Below are positions 1 through 4,819 of a stretch of DNA of 5,018 bases, in pieces. How positions within the stretch are numbered: position 1 is the stretch's first letter; each line of letters starts with the position of its first letter. Location: contig CALXJL010000099.1 of the NCBI GenBank assembly GCA_944388615.1, forward strand, positions 1 through 5,018, read 5' to 3'. Source of the DNA: an uncultured Clostridia bacterium (GTDB lineage Bacteria > Bacillota > Clostridia > TANB77 > CAG-508). Made by a program: the position numbers and the translations under genes. The notes beneath the pieces were generated by a model that ran no database searches, was not told where the DNA came from, and worked only from the letters and a program-made list of their open reading frames with translations.

Positions 1-1992
1 ATATTAGGTGTAGCAATCTTTTATGTATTTAATAGTATTGAAAGTCAAACAGTATTATTAGATGTAACAGAAAGCACTTATGAAATTATTGATGTGATGA
101 CAACTATGTTATCAGCAGCAAGTGTCTTTGTAGCATTTATTTTAGGATTTTTAATTATATATGCAAGTAGATTTTTAATAAAAAGAAGAAATAAAGAATT
201 TGGAATATATATGATACTTGGTATGAGCAAAAGAAAAATATCAATGGTATTGTTCTTTGAAACAATTTTAATTGGAATAATATCATTAATTGTTGGTTTA
301 GGACTTGGAGTTATTCTATCACAACTTATGAGTATGCTAGTTGCAAATATGTTTGAAGCAGATATGACAAAATATCAATTCATATTTTCAGCTGATAGTT
401 GTATAAAAACATTAATTTACTTTGGAATAATGTACATAATTGTAATTCTATTTAATGCAATAAATGTTGGAAAGTGCAAATTAATAGATTTGATACAAAC
501 TAGTAAAAAGTCAGAAACAATAAAAATAAAAAATCCATTATTTTGTACAATAATATTTATTATTTCTGCATTAGCTTTAGGATATGCTTATTATATGGTA
601 ACAGGTGGAGTAAATAAAACACTTGAAACGCCAGAAGATATACTTAAACCGATTATAATAGGAGGAGTATCAACATTCTTTATATTCTGGTCTTTATCAG
701 GACTAATTTTAAGAATTGTAATGAGTATGAAAAATCTATATGTAAAAGGTTTAAATGCATTCACATTTAGACAAGTAAGTAGTAAAATAAATACAACTGT
801 ATTTTCAATGACAATAATTTCATTAATGTTATTTGTGACAATATGTGTGCTATCTAGTAGTTTATCACTTAAGAATTCAATGGCTGCGAATTTAGACGAA
901 CTAGCACCAGCTGATATTCAACTATCAAAAAGAGTTTTAAATGAAGATTGGCTAGATCAAGGATATAATGAAACACAAATAAATAATTCAAAATTAGGGA
1001 TTAGAGAAACATTAGAAAAGTTTGATTTTAATATAGATTCTTATTTAGAAGAAAGCGTGGAATACAAGCTTTATCAAACAGAAGATTTAACTTTTGGAGA
1101 TACACTGGGAGATAGTTTGGAAACAATAAAGAATACTTATACTTCAATGATACCTTATAATTTAGCAGATGATATTATGACAGTAAGTGATTATAATAAA
1201 GTTGCTGAATTTTATGGAAATGAACAATATACACTAGATGAAGATGAATATATAATTGTTGCAGATTATGATTCAATGATAACTATAAGAAATGTAGTAT
1301 TACAAAATAACCAAGAAATAACAGTTTTCGGACACACATTAAAACCAAAATACAATGAATGCCAATATGGTTTTGTAGAAATGGCAAGCAATCATATCAA
1401 TCCAGGAATTATAATAGTACCAGATAATGTAGTAGATGATTATTATATTGCTTATAATTCTATCATTGGAAACTATTATACAAATGACTTAGATGAGCAA
1501 AGAGAGATAAAAGAAAAAATTTTAAATTTGGTAAATAATCCACTTTCAGCAGAATATAATTTACCTACAATAAATAGTAGAGTAGATATAAGCGAAGCAA
1601 GTATAGGAATAGGAGCATTAGTAACATTTTTAGGATTATATCTAGGAATTGTATTTTTAATAGCAAGTGTTGCTATCCTAGCCTTAAAAGAATTAACAGA
1701 GAGTACGGACAATAAAGAAAGGTATAAAATGTTGAGAAAACTAGGAGCAGATGAAAAAATGATAAATAGATCATTATTTAGACAGATTGCTATATTCTTT
1801 ATGTTTCCATTGTTAGTAGCAGTTATTCATTCAATCTTCGGAATAACATTTTGCAGTTATGTAATTTCAACATTTGGAAATGAGCAATTGCTAAATTCAA
1901 TAATAATTACATCAATATTTATTGTTGTAATTTATGGAGGGTATTTTTTAATAACTTATTTATCTAGTAAGAATATTATAAAGGAGAGATGA
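1..1992 (+). CDS. BceB-type ABC transporter permease (FtsX family), 5' end cut by window
   Basis: Integral membrane permease of the peptide-resistance/peptide-sensing ABC transporter group. With a BceA-type ATPase such proteins protect against cell-wall-active peptides and usually pass the signal to a BceS kinase. The frame is open from base 1, giving 663 residues without the true start; BceB proteins are about 650-670 residues, so roughly 20-30 N-terminal residues are missing. Fragment residues 1-10 are the end of TM1. TM2-TM4 form the first FtsX domain, with the cytoplasmic stretch RRNKEFGIYMILGMSKRKI at about 62-80. TM5-TM7 follow to about residue 292. A hydrophilic extracellular domain of about 240 residues covers 293-535, and three further membrane segments end in KNIIKER. 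This 10-TM layout with a large domain between TM7 and TM8 is diagnostic for BceB. The partner ATPase is presumably just upstream. Family certain; substrate unknown. Confidence 0.9.
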   Translation: MLGVAIFYVFNSIESQTVLLDVTESTYEIIDVMTTMLSAASVFVAFILGFLIIYASRFLIKRRNKEFGIYMILGMSKRKISMVLFFETILIGIISLIVGLGLGVILSQLMSMLVANMFEADMTKYQFIFSADSCIKTLIYFGIMYIIVILFNAINVGKCKLIDLIQTSKKSETIKIKNPLFCTIIFIISALALGYAYYMVTGGVNKTLETPEDILKPIIIGGVSTFFIFWSLSGLILRIVMSMKNLYVKGLNAFTFRQVSSKINTTVFSMTIISLMLFVTICVLSSSLSLKNSMAANLDELAPADIQLSKRVLNEDWLDQGYNETQINNSKLGIRETLEKFDFNIDSYLEESVEYKLYQTEDLTFGDTLGDSLETIKNTYTSMIPYNLADDIMTVSDYNKVAEFYGNEQYTLDEDEYIIVADYDSMITIRNVVLQNNQEITVFGHTLKPKYNECQYGFVEMASNHINPGIIIVPDNVVDDYYIAYNSIIGNYYTNDLDEQREIKEKILNLVNNPLSAEYNLPTINSRVDISEASIGIGALVTFLGLYLGIVFLIASVAILALKELTESTDNKERYKMLRKLGADEKMINRSLFRQIAIFFMFPLLVAVIHSIFGITFCSYVISTFGNEQLLNSIIITSIFIVVIYGGYFLITYLSSKNIIKER

Positions 1993-2090
1993 AAAGGGTG
2001 CAAAGAGTATAAAATACTATGTTAAAGATTTTGAAAAAAGTTTAATAGAATTATAATTAATAAAAGAATAACAAAAATTTACAGATATTA

Positions 2091-2119
2091 TAGACAGAAT
2101 TAAAATAATATTGTAGAAT
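2091..2119 (+). promoter_or_regulatory. Candidate promoter of the small peptide (toxin) gene
   Basis: TAGACA (2091-2096) and TAGAAT (2114-2119) are separated by 17 bases, matching the sigma-A consensus at 4/6 and 5/6. Transcription would start near 2126, giving a leader of about 77 bases that contains the 5' repeat. The region is so AT-rich that other -10-like hexamers exist, so this choice is tentative. Confidence 0.35.
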
Positions 2120-2149
2120 AATTAGCATAGAAAATGAGAATAAGCAGAT

Positions 2150-2185
2150 GTGGTTTGCCACTTTACATATAAAGGCTTGTCCTTT
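2150..2185 (+). promoter_or_regulatory. Structured 5' leader of the toxin-like mRNA
   Basis: Two small hairpins can form ahead of the ribosome binding site. GTGG/CCAC (2150-2153 with 2158-2161) closes a TTTG loop. AAAGG/CCTTT (2171-2175 with 2181-2185) closes a CTTGT loop. The GCCAC of the first (2157-2161) could instead pair with GTGGT (2195-2199) at the edge of the ribosome binding site, so the leader may fold in competing ways that control translation. This is visible pairing potential only; no structure has been computed. Confidence 0.4.
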
Positions 2186-2202
2186 AGAATGGAGGTGGTG
2201 CT

Positions 2203-2313
2203 ATGATAGAAGCAGTTTTATTAGAAATAATATACTTACTTTTATTTGCTTTAGTTGTCGAAACTATTATAGTATTTGCCTTAATTATATTCGTAATATT
2301 TTTAAGCAAATAG
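2203..2313 (+). CDS. Small hydrophobic membrane peptide, probable type I toxin (36 aa)
   Basis: The 36-residue product starts MIEAVLLEIIYLL and ends FVIFLSK. Almost the whole chain is one membrane-spanning stretch (residues 4-34); the only charged residues are Glu3, Glu8, Glu20 and Lys36. The start is set by a very strong ribosome binding site, GGAGGTGG at 2191-2198, with good spacing to ATG 2203. Type I toxins such as Fst, TxpA and BsrG are single-pass peptides of 30-60 residues that damage the membrane when overproduced. The supporting context is a convergent short RNA under a strong promoter on the other strand, a shared two-way terminator just after the stop, and repeats at the two outer ends. 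I do not recognise a specific family from the peptide, which lacks the basic C-terminal tail common in such toxins. It could instead be a small membrane regulator. Confidence 0.62.
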   Translation: MIEAVLLEIIYLLLFALVVETIIVFALIIFVIFLSK

Positions 2314-2321
2314 ACAAATAA

Positions 2322-2357
2322 AAAACACATCTGTTACTTGACGGTAAGATGTGTTTT
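2322..2357. terminator. Bidirectional terminator shared by toxin-like gene and antisense RNA
   Basis: An 11-bp perfect stem (AAAACACATCT 2322-2332 with AGATGTGTTTT 2347-2357) closes a 14-base loop, in which TTAC and GTAA can pair further. Read on the minus strand it is followed by a T-rich run (TTTTTTATTTGTC), a strong terminator. Read on the plus strand only four Ts precede CACAAA, so it should be leakier in the toxin direction. Confidence 0.75.
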
Positions 2358-2371
2358 CACAAATTACTGGC

Positions 2372-2389
2372 AAACCACGTTTGTGGTTT
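2372..2389. repeat. Perfect 7-bp hairpin AAACCAC/GTGGTTT
   Basis: AAACCAC (2372-2378) and GTGGTTT (2383-2389) pair perfectly around GTTT. On the minus strand this is the 5' hairpin of the putative antitoxin RNA. On the plus strand it could stop or protect read-through toxin transcripts, but no proper T run follows. Confidence 0.65.
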
Positions 2390-2406
2390 CTCCATTTCCT
2401 ATATTT

Positions 2407-2436
2407 ATTATAATCTATTTATAAGTAAAAAGTCAA
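2407..2436 (-). promoter_or_regulatory. Strong promoter of the antisense RNA
   Basis: On the minus strand TTGACT (2436-2431) and TATAAT (2412-2407) are 18 bases apart, matching the consensus at 5/6 and 6/6. This is the best promoter match in the window. Transcription would start near 2400 and run toward the peptide gene. A strong promoter for the antisense RNA fits type I systems, where an unstable antitoxin RNA is made in excess. Confidence 0.7.
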
Positions 2437-2446
2437 TAAATATGAT
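2418..2446 (+). promoter_or_regulatory. Candidate promoter of the acidic protein gene
   Basis: TTTATA (2418-2423) and TATGAT (2441-2446) are spaced 17 bases, matching consensus at 4/6 and 5/6. Start would be near 2453, a leader of about 50 bases. It overlaps the antisense RNA promoter on the other strand. Tentative in such AT-rich DNA. Confidence 0.35.
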
Positions 2447-2490
2447 AAAATTTTGTATGAAATTTACAATGAATAAAATATAAAACAATG

Positions 2491-2497
2491 AAAGGAG
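2491..2497 (+). promoter_or_regulatory. Ribosome binding site fixing the start at 2506
   Basis: AAAGGAG lies 8 bases before ATG 2506. The upstream in-frame ATG at 2488 would place this site inside the coding region and has no site of its own, so 2506 is preferred. Confidence 0.8.
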
Positions 2498-2505
2498 ATA
2501 ATAGT

Positions 2506-2886
2506 ATGATAGTATCAAAAATTTATGAAACGAAAGAAGGAGATTTAACAGCAGTCGTTTTTGAAGATGGACAATGCACCAATTTTATTTATGAGCCTGA
2601 ACTAGTTGCTATGGATGAAGGCTTACTTGGAGATGCCAAATACGGTTTCCCTGATGCACTTTCTTATGAAAGGGATATTTCCGAGGGGCACTCATTAGAA
2701 GACATGGTAAAACTTCAAGAAGAGGAAAGCAAACTAATTGCAGAAGTAGGAGAACAAATAGTTGTCTATCCTCAACGTATGAGCTCAGACACTCAAGAGC
2801 TTTTTGAAAATGAAATAGGAGAAGAACTTTGGAATGAAATATTACAAAATGTAAGTGGTGACAGAGGGGTTCAATTCAACATTTAA
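2506..2886 (+). CDS. Hypothetical acidic protein, 126 aa, unknown function
   Basis: I do not recognise this protein. It begins MIVSKIYETKEGDLTAVVFE and ends RGVQFNI, with no signal peptide and no membrane segment, so it should be cytoplasmic. It is very acidic: by hand count 29 Asp/Glu against 8 Lys/Arg. The first 30 residues look like a beta-hairpin-rich start (alternating hydrophobic residues around GDL and EDGQC). Residues about 60-85 look helical and highly charged (EDMVKLQEEESKLIAEV). A single Cys lies near residue 24. Hand-counted GC is about 38% (2521-2820) against 28% in the response-regulator gene, and codons such as GCC, CCC and CGT are more frequent, suggesting a separate origin. 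It has its own likely promoter and a strong terminator, so it is a one-gene unit. A DNA-mimic or mobile-element accessory role is possible but only a guess. Confidence 0.75.
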   Translation: MIVSKIYETKEGDLTAVVFEDGQCTNFIYEPELVAMDEGLLGDAKYGFPDALSYERDISEGHSLEDMVKLQEEESKLIAEVGEQIVVYPQRMSSDTQELFENEIGEELWNEILQNVSGDRGVQFNI

Positions 2887-2893
2887 TCGAGGT

Positions 2894-2929
2894 AAATAGC
2901 TTGTATAAAAGATACAGGCTATTTTATTT
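2894..2929 (+). terminator. Rho-independent terminator after the acidic protein gene
   Basis: A 13-bp stem with one G-T pair (2894-2906 with 2912-2924) closes the loop AAAAG and is followed by TATTTCT. It starts 8 bases after the stop codon and isolates the gene from the two-component operon. The stem begins with AAATAGC and ends with GCTATTT, so it may also work on the opposite strand. Confidence 0.8.
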
Positions 2930-2961
2930 CTATCCTACTTTACGAGAAATAAATAAAAGTA

Positions 2962-2970
2962 TGTTATAAT
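2962..2970 (+). promoter_or_regulatory. Extended -10 promoter of the two-component operon
   Basis: TGTTATAAT (2962-2970) is an extended -10 element: TG, one base, then perfect TATAAT. The -35 position (about 2942-2947, ACGAGA) is poor, which an extended -10 can compensate. The start would fall near 2976, leaving a leader of only about a dozen bases that is mostly the ribosome binding site. Confidence 0.5.
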
Positions 2971-2976
2971 AATCTT

Positions 2977-2982
2977 GGAGGT
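2977..2982 (+). promoter_or_regulatory. Ribosome binding site fixing the start at 2990
   Basis: GGAGGT sits 7 bases before ATG 2990. The longer in-frame TTG start at 2975 would overlap this site and extend the protein ahead of the usual receiver-domain N-terminus, so it is rejected. Confidence 0.85.
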
Positions 2983-2989
2983 AAGAAAA

Positions 2990-3661
2990 ATGCAAAAAAT
3001 ATTAATAGTAGAAGATGATAAAAAATTGCGAAAGGAATTAGAAACTTTCTTAAATAAACATGGATTTATAGCAAAAGGTTTAGAAAGATTTGATAATACA
3101 ATACAAGATATATTAAATGAAAATGCAGATCTAGTATTATTAGATATTAACTTACCATATACAGACGGAGAATTTGTGTGCAAAGAAGTACGAAAAACAT
3201 CAGATGTACCAATTATAATGGTAACAAGTAGAGATAATGAAATAGACGAATTGATGAGCTTGTATGGCGGAGCAGATCAGTATGTAACAAAACCATATAA
3301 TATACAAATTTTACTTGCAAAAATAAATGGTTTACTAAAAAGAAATCAAAAACAAGAAAAGAGGATACAAAAAATTGATTGTGATGGATTTTGGTTAAAT
3401 ATAGCAGAAAGAGTAATTGAAAAAGATGAACAAAAAATAGAACTTACTAAAAATGAATACACTATTCTTTATTATTTAGGTATGAACAAGGGAAAAATTG
3501 TATCAAGAGATGAAATAATGAACTATCTGTGGGAAAGTGAAGAATTTATAGATGATAATACTTTAAGTGTAAATATAAAAAGATTAAGAAGCAAATTAGA
3601 AGAATTAGGTTTTGTAGATAGAATTGAAACTAGGAGAGGGCAAGGGTATTTATTAAAATGA
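2990..3661 (+). CDS. BceR-like response regulator (OmpR/PhoB family), 223 aa
   Basis: DNA-binding response regulator, partner of the kinase encoded directly downstream. The receiver domain covers residues 1 to about 115. The acidic pocket is Glu8-Asp9-Asp10, the phosphorylated residue is Asp52 (VLLDINLP), the switch residue is Thr79 (IIMVTS), and the conserved Lys-Pro is Lys101-Pro102. A winged-helix OmpR-type DNA-binding domain fills about 128-223, with the LTKNEYTILYYL and VNIKRLRSKLEELG segments and the wing ending RRGQGYLLK. Length is normal for the family and all key residues are present, so it should be active. The stop overlaps the kinase start by 4 bases (ATGA). Its likely target is the inverted repeat at 4720-4743 before the ABC ATPase gene. 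BceR/GraR/CprR-type regulators act this way in peptide resistance; the exact inducer here is unknown. Confidence 0.93.
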   Translation: MQKILIVEDDKKLRKELETFLNKHGFIAKGLERFDNTIQDILNENADLVLLDINLPYTDGEFVCKEVRKTSDVPIIMVTSRDNEIDELMSLYGGADQYVTKPYNIQILLAKINGLLKRNQKQEKRIQKIDCDGFWLNIAERVIEKDEQKIELTKNEYTILYYLGMNKGKIVSRDEIMNYLWESEEFIDDNTLSVNIKRLRSKLEELGFVDRIETRRGQGYLLK

Positions 3662-4674
3662 AATTTAAAGATTTTATAAAAGAAAAATTAATATTAATAA
3701 TTGGGATAATATTAGCTATTGCTAGTGTAGAGATTTTATTACTTGCTTATAATATTAGTATATTAATAATATTATATTGTGCATTTATAGTTATTTTTGT
3801 TGTGATACTTGCAATATTAATTGAATACAAAAAGAAAAAAGTTTATTATAATCAATTAATAAGAAATATGGATGATCTAAAAGAGAAGTATTTGATTTCA
3901 GAAATAATAAAAACACCAAGTTTTATAGAAGGAAGAATATTAAAAGAAATTTTGCAAGATACCGGAAAATCAATGTTAGAGAATGTGAATTACTATAAAA
4001 GCATTCAAGAAGATTATAAAGAGTATATAGAGCTTTGGATTCACGAAGTAAAAATACCTATTGCAGCTAGTAAACTGATTATAGAAAATAATAAAAATGA
4101 AATAACGAAAAGTATAGATGAAGAACTAGACAAAGTAGAAAACTATACAGAACAAGCCTTGTTTTATGCTAGAAGTAATGCTGTAGAAAAAGATTATGTA
4201 ATAAATAAAACAAATCTAAAAGAAATAGTTAATGGCGCAATATTGAAGAATAAAACTATATTACTAAATGAAAAAGTATCAATAGAATTAACAAATTTAA
4301 AAGATGAAGAAATATATACAGATAGTAAATGGGCAATATTTATTATAAATCAAATTATACAAAATGCTATAAAATACTCTAAAAAGGATGATAAAAAAAT
4401 AGAAATTTCATCAAAAGAAAAAAATGAAAAAGTAATTTTATACATAGAAGATAATGGAATAGGAATAAAAAAAGGAGAAATAACTAGAGTATTTGAAAGA
4501 GGATTTACTGGAGAAAATGGAAGGATTATAGGTCAAAAATCAACTGGAATTGGTCTTTATCTATGTAAAAAATTATGTGATAAGTTAGGACTAGGAATAG
4601 AATTAAATTCTGAGAAAAATAAAGGCACAGAAGTTAGAATTATCTTCCCTAAAAATAGTTATACAAATTTTTAA
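3658..4674 (+). CDS. BceS-like intramembrane-sensing histidine kinase, 338 aa
   Basis: Membrane sensor kinase that phosphorylates the upstream regulator. Two membrane segments (about residues 9-30 and 33-56) are joined by only a few residues, so there is no extracellular sensor domain. In this family the signal normally comes from the partner BceAB transporter. The H-box ELWIHEVKIP carries His129 and has the BceS-type sequence. The ATP-binding domain shows the N-box with Asn231 and Asn236 (NQIIQNAIKYS), the G1 box IEDNGIGI (Asp265), the F-box VFERGFTG (Phe279, Phe283) and the G2 box TGIGLYLCKKL (Gly297, Gly299). All catalytic motifs are intact. The ATG overlaps the regulator stop, and a purine-rich stretch (3632-3646) may serve as the ribosome binding site, so the two are probably translationally coupled. 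The transporter expected to work with it starts 145 bases downstream. Confidence 0.93.
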   Translation: MKFKDFIKEKLILIIGIILAIASVEILLLAYNISILIILYCAFIVIFVVILAILIEYKKKKVYYNQLIRNMDDLKEKYLISEIIKTPSFIEGRILKEILQDTGKSMLENVNYYKSIQEDYKEYIELWIHEVKIPIAASKLIIENNKNEITKSIDEELDKVENYTEQALFYARSNAVEKDYVINKTNLKEIVNGAILKNKTILLNEKVSIELTNLKDEEIYTDSKWAIFIINQIIQNAIKYSKKDDKKIEISSKEKNEKVILYIEDNGIGIKKGEITRVFERGFTGENGRIIGQKSTGIGLYLCKKLCDKLGLGIELNSEKNKGTEVRIIFPKNSYTNF

Positions 4675-4700
4675 TAGCTCTACAACAGAGCTATTTTTTA
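4673..4700 (+). terminator. Terminator of the two-component operon
   Basis: A perfect 9-bp stem AATAGCTCT/AGAGCTATT (4673-4681 with 4687-4695) with a 5-base loop ACAAC is followed by TTTTATC. It begins inside the kinase stop codon. It separates the sensor genes from the transporter genes, so the transporter can be induced on its own. Confidence 0.85.
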
Positions 4701-4719
4701 TCTACAATGTCCGCTTTTG

Positions 4720-4754
4720 TTGTCTTACAAAAATGTAAGACAAATGTAAGATGA
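4720..4754 (+). promoter_or_regulatory. Probable response-regulator operator: perfect inverted repeat plus third half-site
   Basis: TTGTCTTACA (4720-4729) and TGTAAGACAA (4734-4743) form a perfect 10-bp inverted repeat around AAAA. A further ATGTAAGA (4744-4751) repeats the right half in direct orientation exactly 11 bp on, one helical turn. The TTACA-N4-TGTAA core is the type of site expected for BceR-like OmpR-family regulators. Its centre is about 63 bases before the predicted transcription start of the ABC ATPase gene, a normal activator position. Binding by the regulator at 2990-3661 is inferred. Confidence 0.72.
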
Positions 4755-4759
4755 AAAAA

Positions 4760-4788
4760 TGGCAATGAAATATTAGATGTTTTATAAT
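4760..4788 (+). promoter_or_regulatory. Transporter operon promoter with weak -35
   Basis: A perfect TATAAT (4783-4788) has a poor -35 (TGGCAA, 4760-4765) 17 bases upstream. A weak -35 directly after the operator suits activator-dependent transcription. Start is expected near 4795. Confidence 0.6.
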
Positions 4789-4819
4789 ATAGTTAGAATA
4801 TGAGAAAGGAGATTTAAAA

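Larger units (their letters stand above)
1993..2202. other. Intergenic leader region, no gene seen
   Basis: AT-rich 210-base stretch between the permease stop and the small hydrophobic peptide gene. I see no convincing rho-independent terminator for the permease: only a weak 5-bp stem (AGTAT/ATACT, 2006-2018) without a T run. The last 110 bases appear to be the promoter and leader of the peptide gene. A 7-codon ORF overlapping the permease stop (1989-2012) is not credible as a gene. Confidence 0.5.
2150..2378. repeat. 11-bp inverted repeat GTGGTTTGCCA ... TGGCAAACCAC
   Basis: GTGGTTTGCCA (2150-2160) and its exact reverse complement TGGCAAACCAC (2368-2378) bracket the peptide gene and its terminator. 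In a plus-strand transcript reading past the first terminator the two would pair and close the 5' and 3' ends together. I found no target-site duplication outside them, so a transposon-end reading is not supported. Confidence 0.6.
2149..2389. repeat. 8-bp direct repeat TGTGGTTT flanking the toxin-antitoxin-like unit
   Basis: TGTGGTTT occurs at 2149-2156 (leader of the peptide mRNA) and again in the same direction at 2382-2389 (complement lies in the 5' part of the antisense RNA). In par/Fst loci, direct repeats placed like this give the two convergent RNAs complementary segments at their 5' regions, beyond the terminator overlap. Confidence 0.5.
2316..2400 (-). ncRNA. Putative antitoxin antisense RNA (about 80-85 nt)
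   Basis: Predicted small RNA transcribed toward the peptide gene from the promoter at 2407-2436 and ending in the T-rich run just past the shared terminator stem. It would hold two hairpins: a 5' hairpin with arms AAACCAC and GTGGTTT (2389-2383 and 2378-2372) and a 4-base loop, and the 3' terminator hairpin. It is fully complementary to the 3' untranslated part of the peptide mRNA. Its 5' arm is also complementary to TGTGGTTT in that mRNA's leader (2149-2156). It stops just short of the coding region, so control would act through mRNA stability or distant pairing at the leader, as in par/Fst. Ends are inferred from promoter and terminator positions. Confidence 0.6.

Noticed and set aside
1476..1712. 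Minus-strand 78-codon open frame
   Set aside because: Lies wholly inside the permease gene, has no ribosome binding site and no recognisable product; a shadow of the real frame.
1989..2012. Seven-codon ORF (MKRVQRV) overlapping the permease stop
   Set aside because: The purine-rich AAGGAG is only 2 bases from the ATG, too close for normal initiation, and the peptide is too short to judge.
2150..2378. Reading the 11-bp inverted repeat as ends of a tiny transposable element
   Set aside because: No target-site duplication on either side and the repeats fit RNA pairing in the convergent gene pair better.
2372..2400. Second hairpin as a full terminator for the plus strand
   Set aside because: The 7-bp stem is followed by CTCCATTTCCT, which is not a proper T run; better explained as the 5' hairpin of the minus-strand RNA.
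2488..2505. Upstream ATG start for the acidic protein
   Set aside because: The extension would encode the ribosome binding site AAAGGAG of the ATG at 2506 and has no such site of its own.
2975..2989. TTG start for the response regulator
   Set aside because: It overlaps the GGAGGT site serving ATG 2990, and receiver domains normally begin right at the MQKILIVEDD segment.
2935..3183. Minus-strand 82-codon open frame
   Set aside because: Antisense to the well-supported response regulator receiver domain, with no ribosome binding site or domain.
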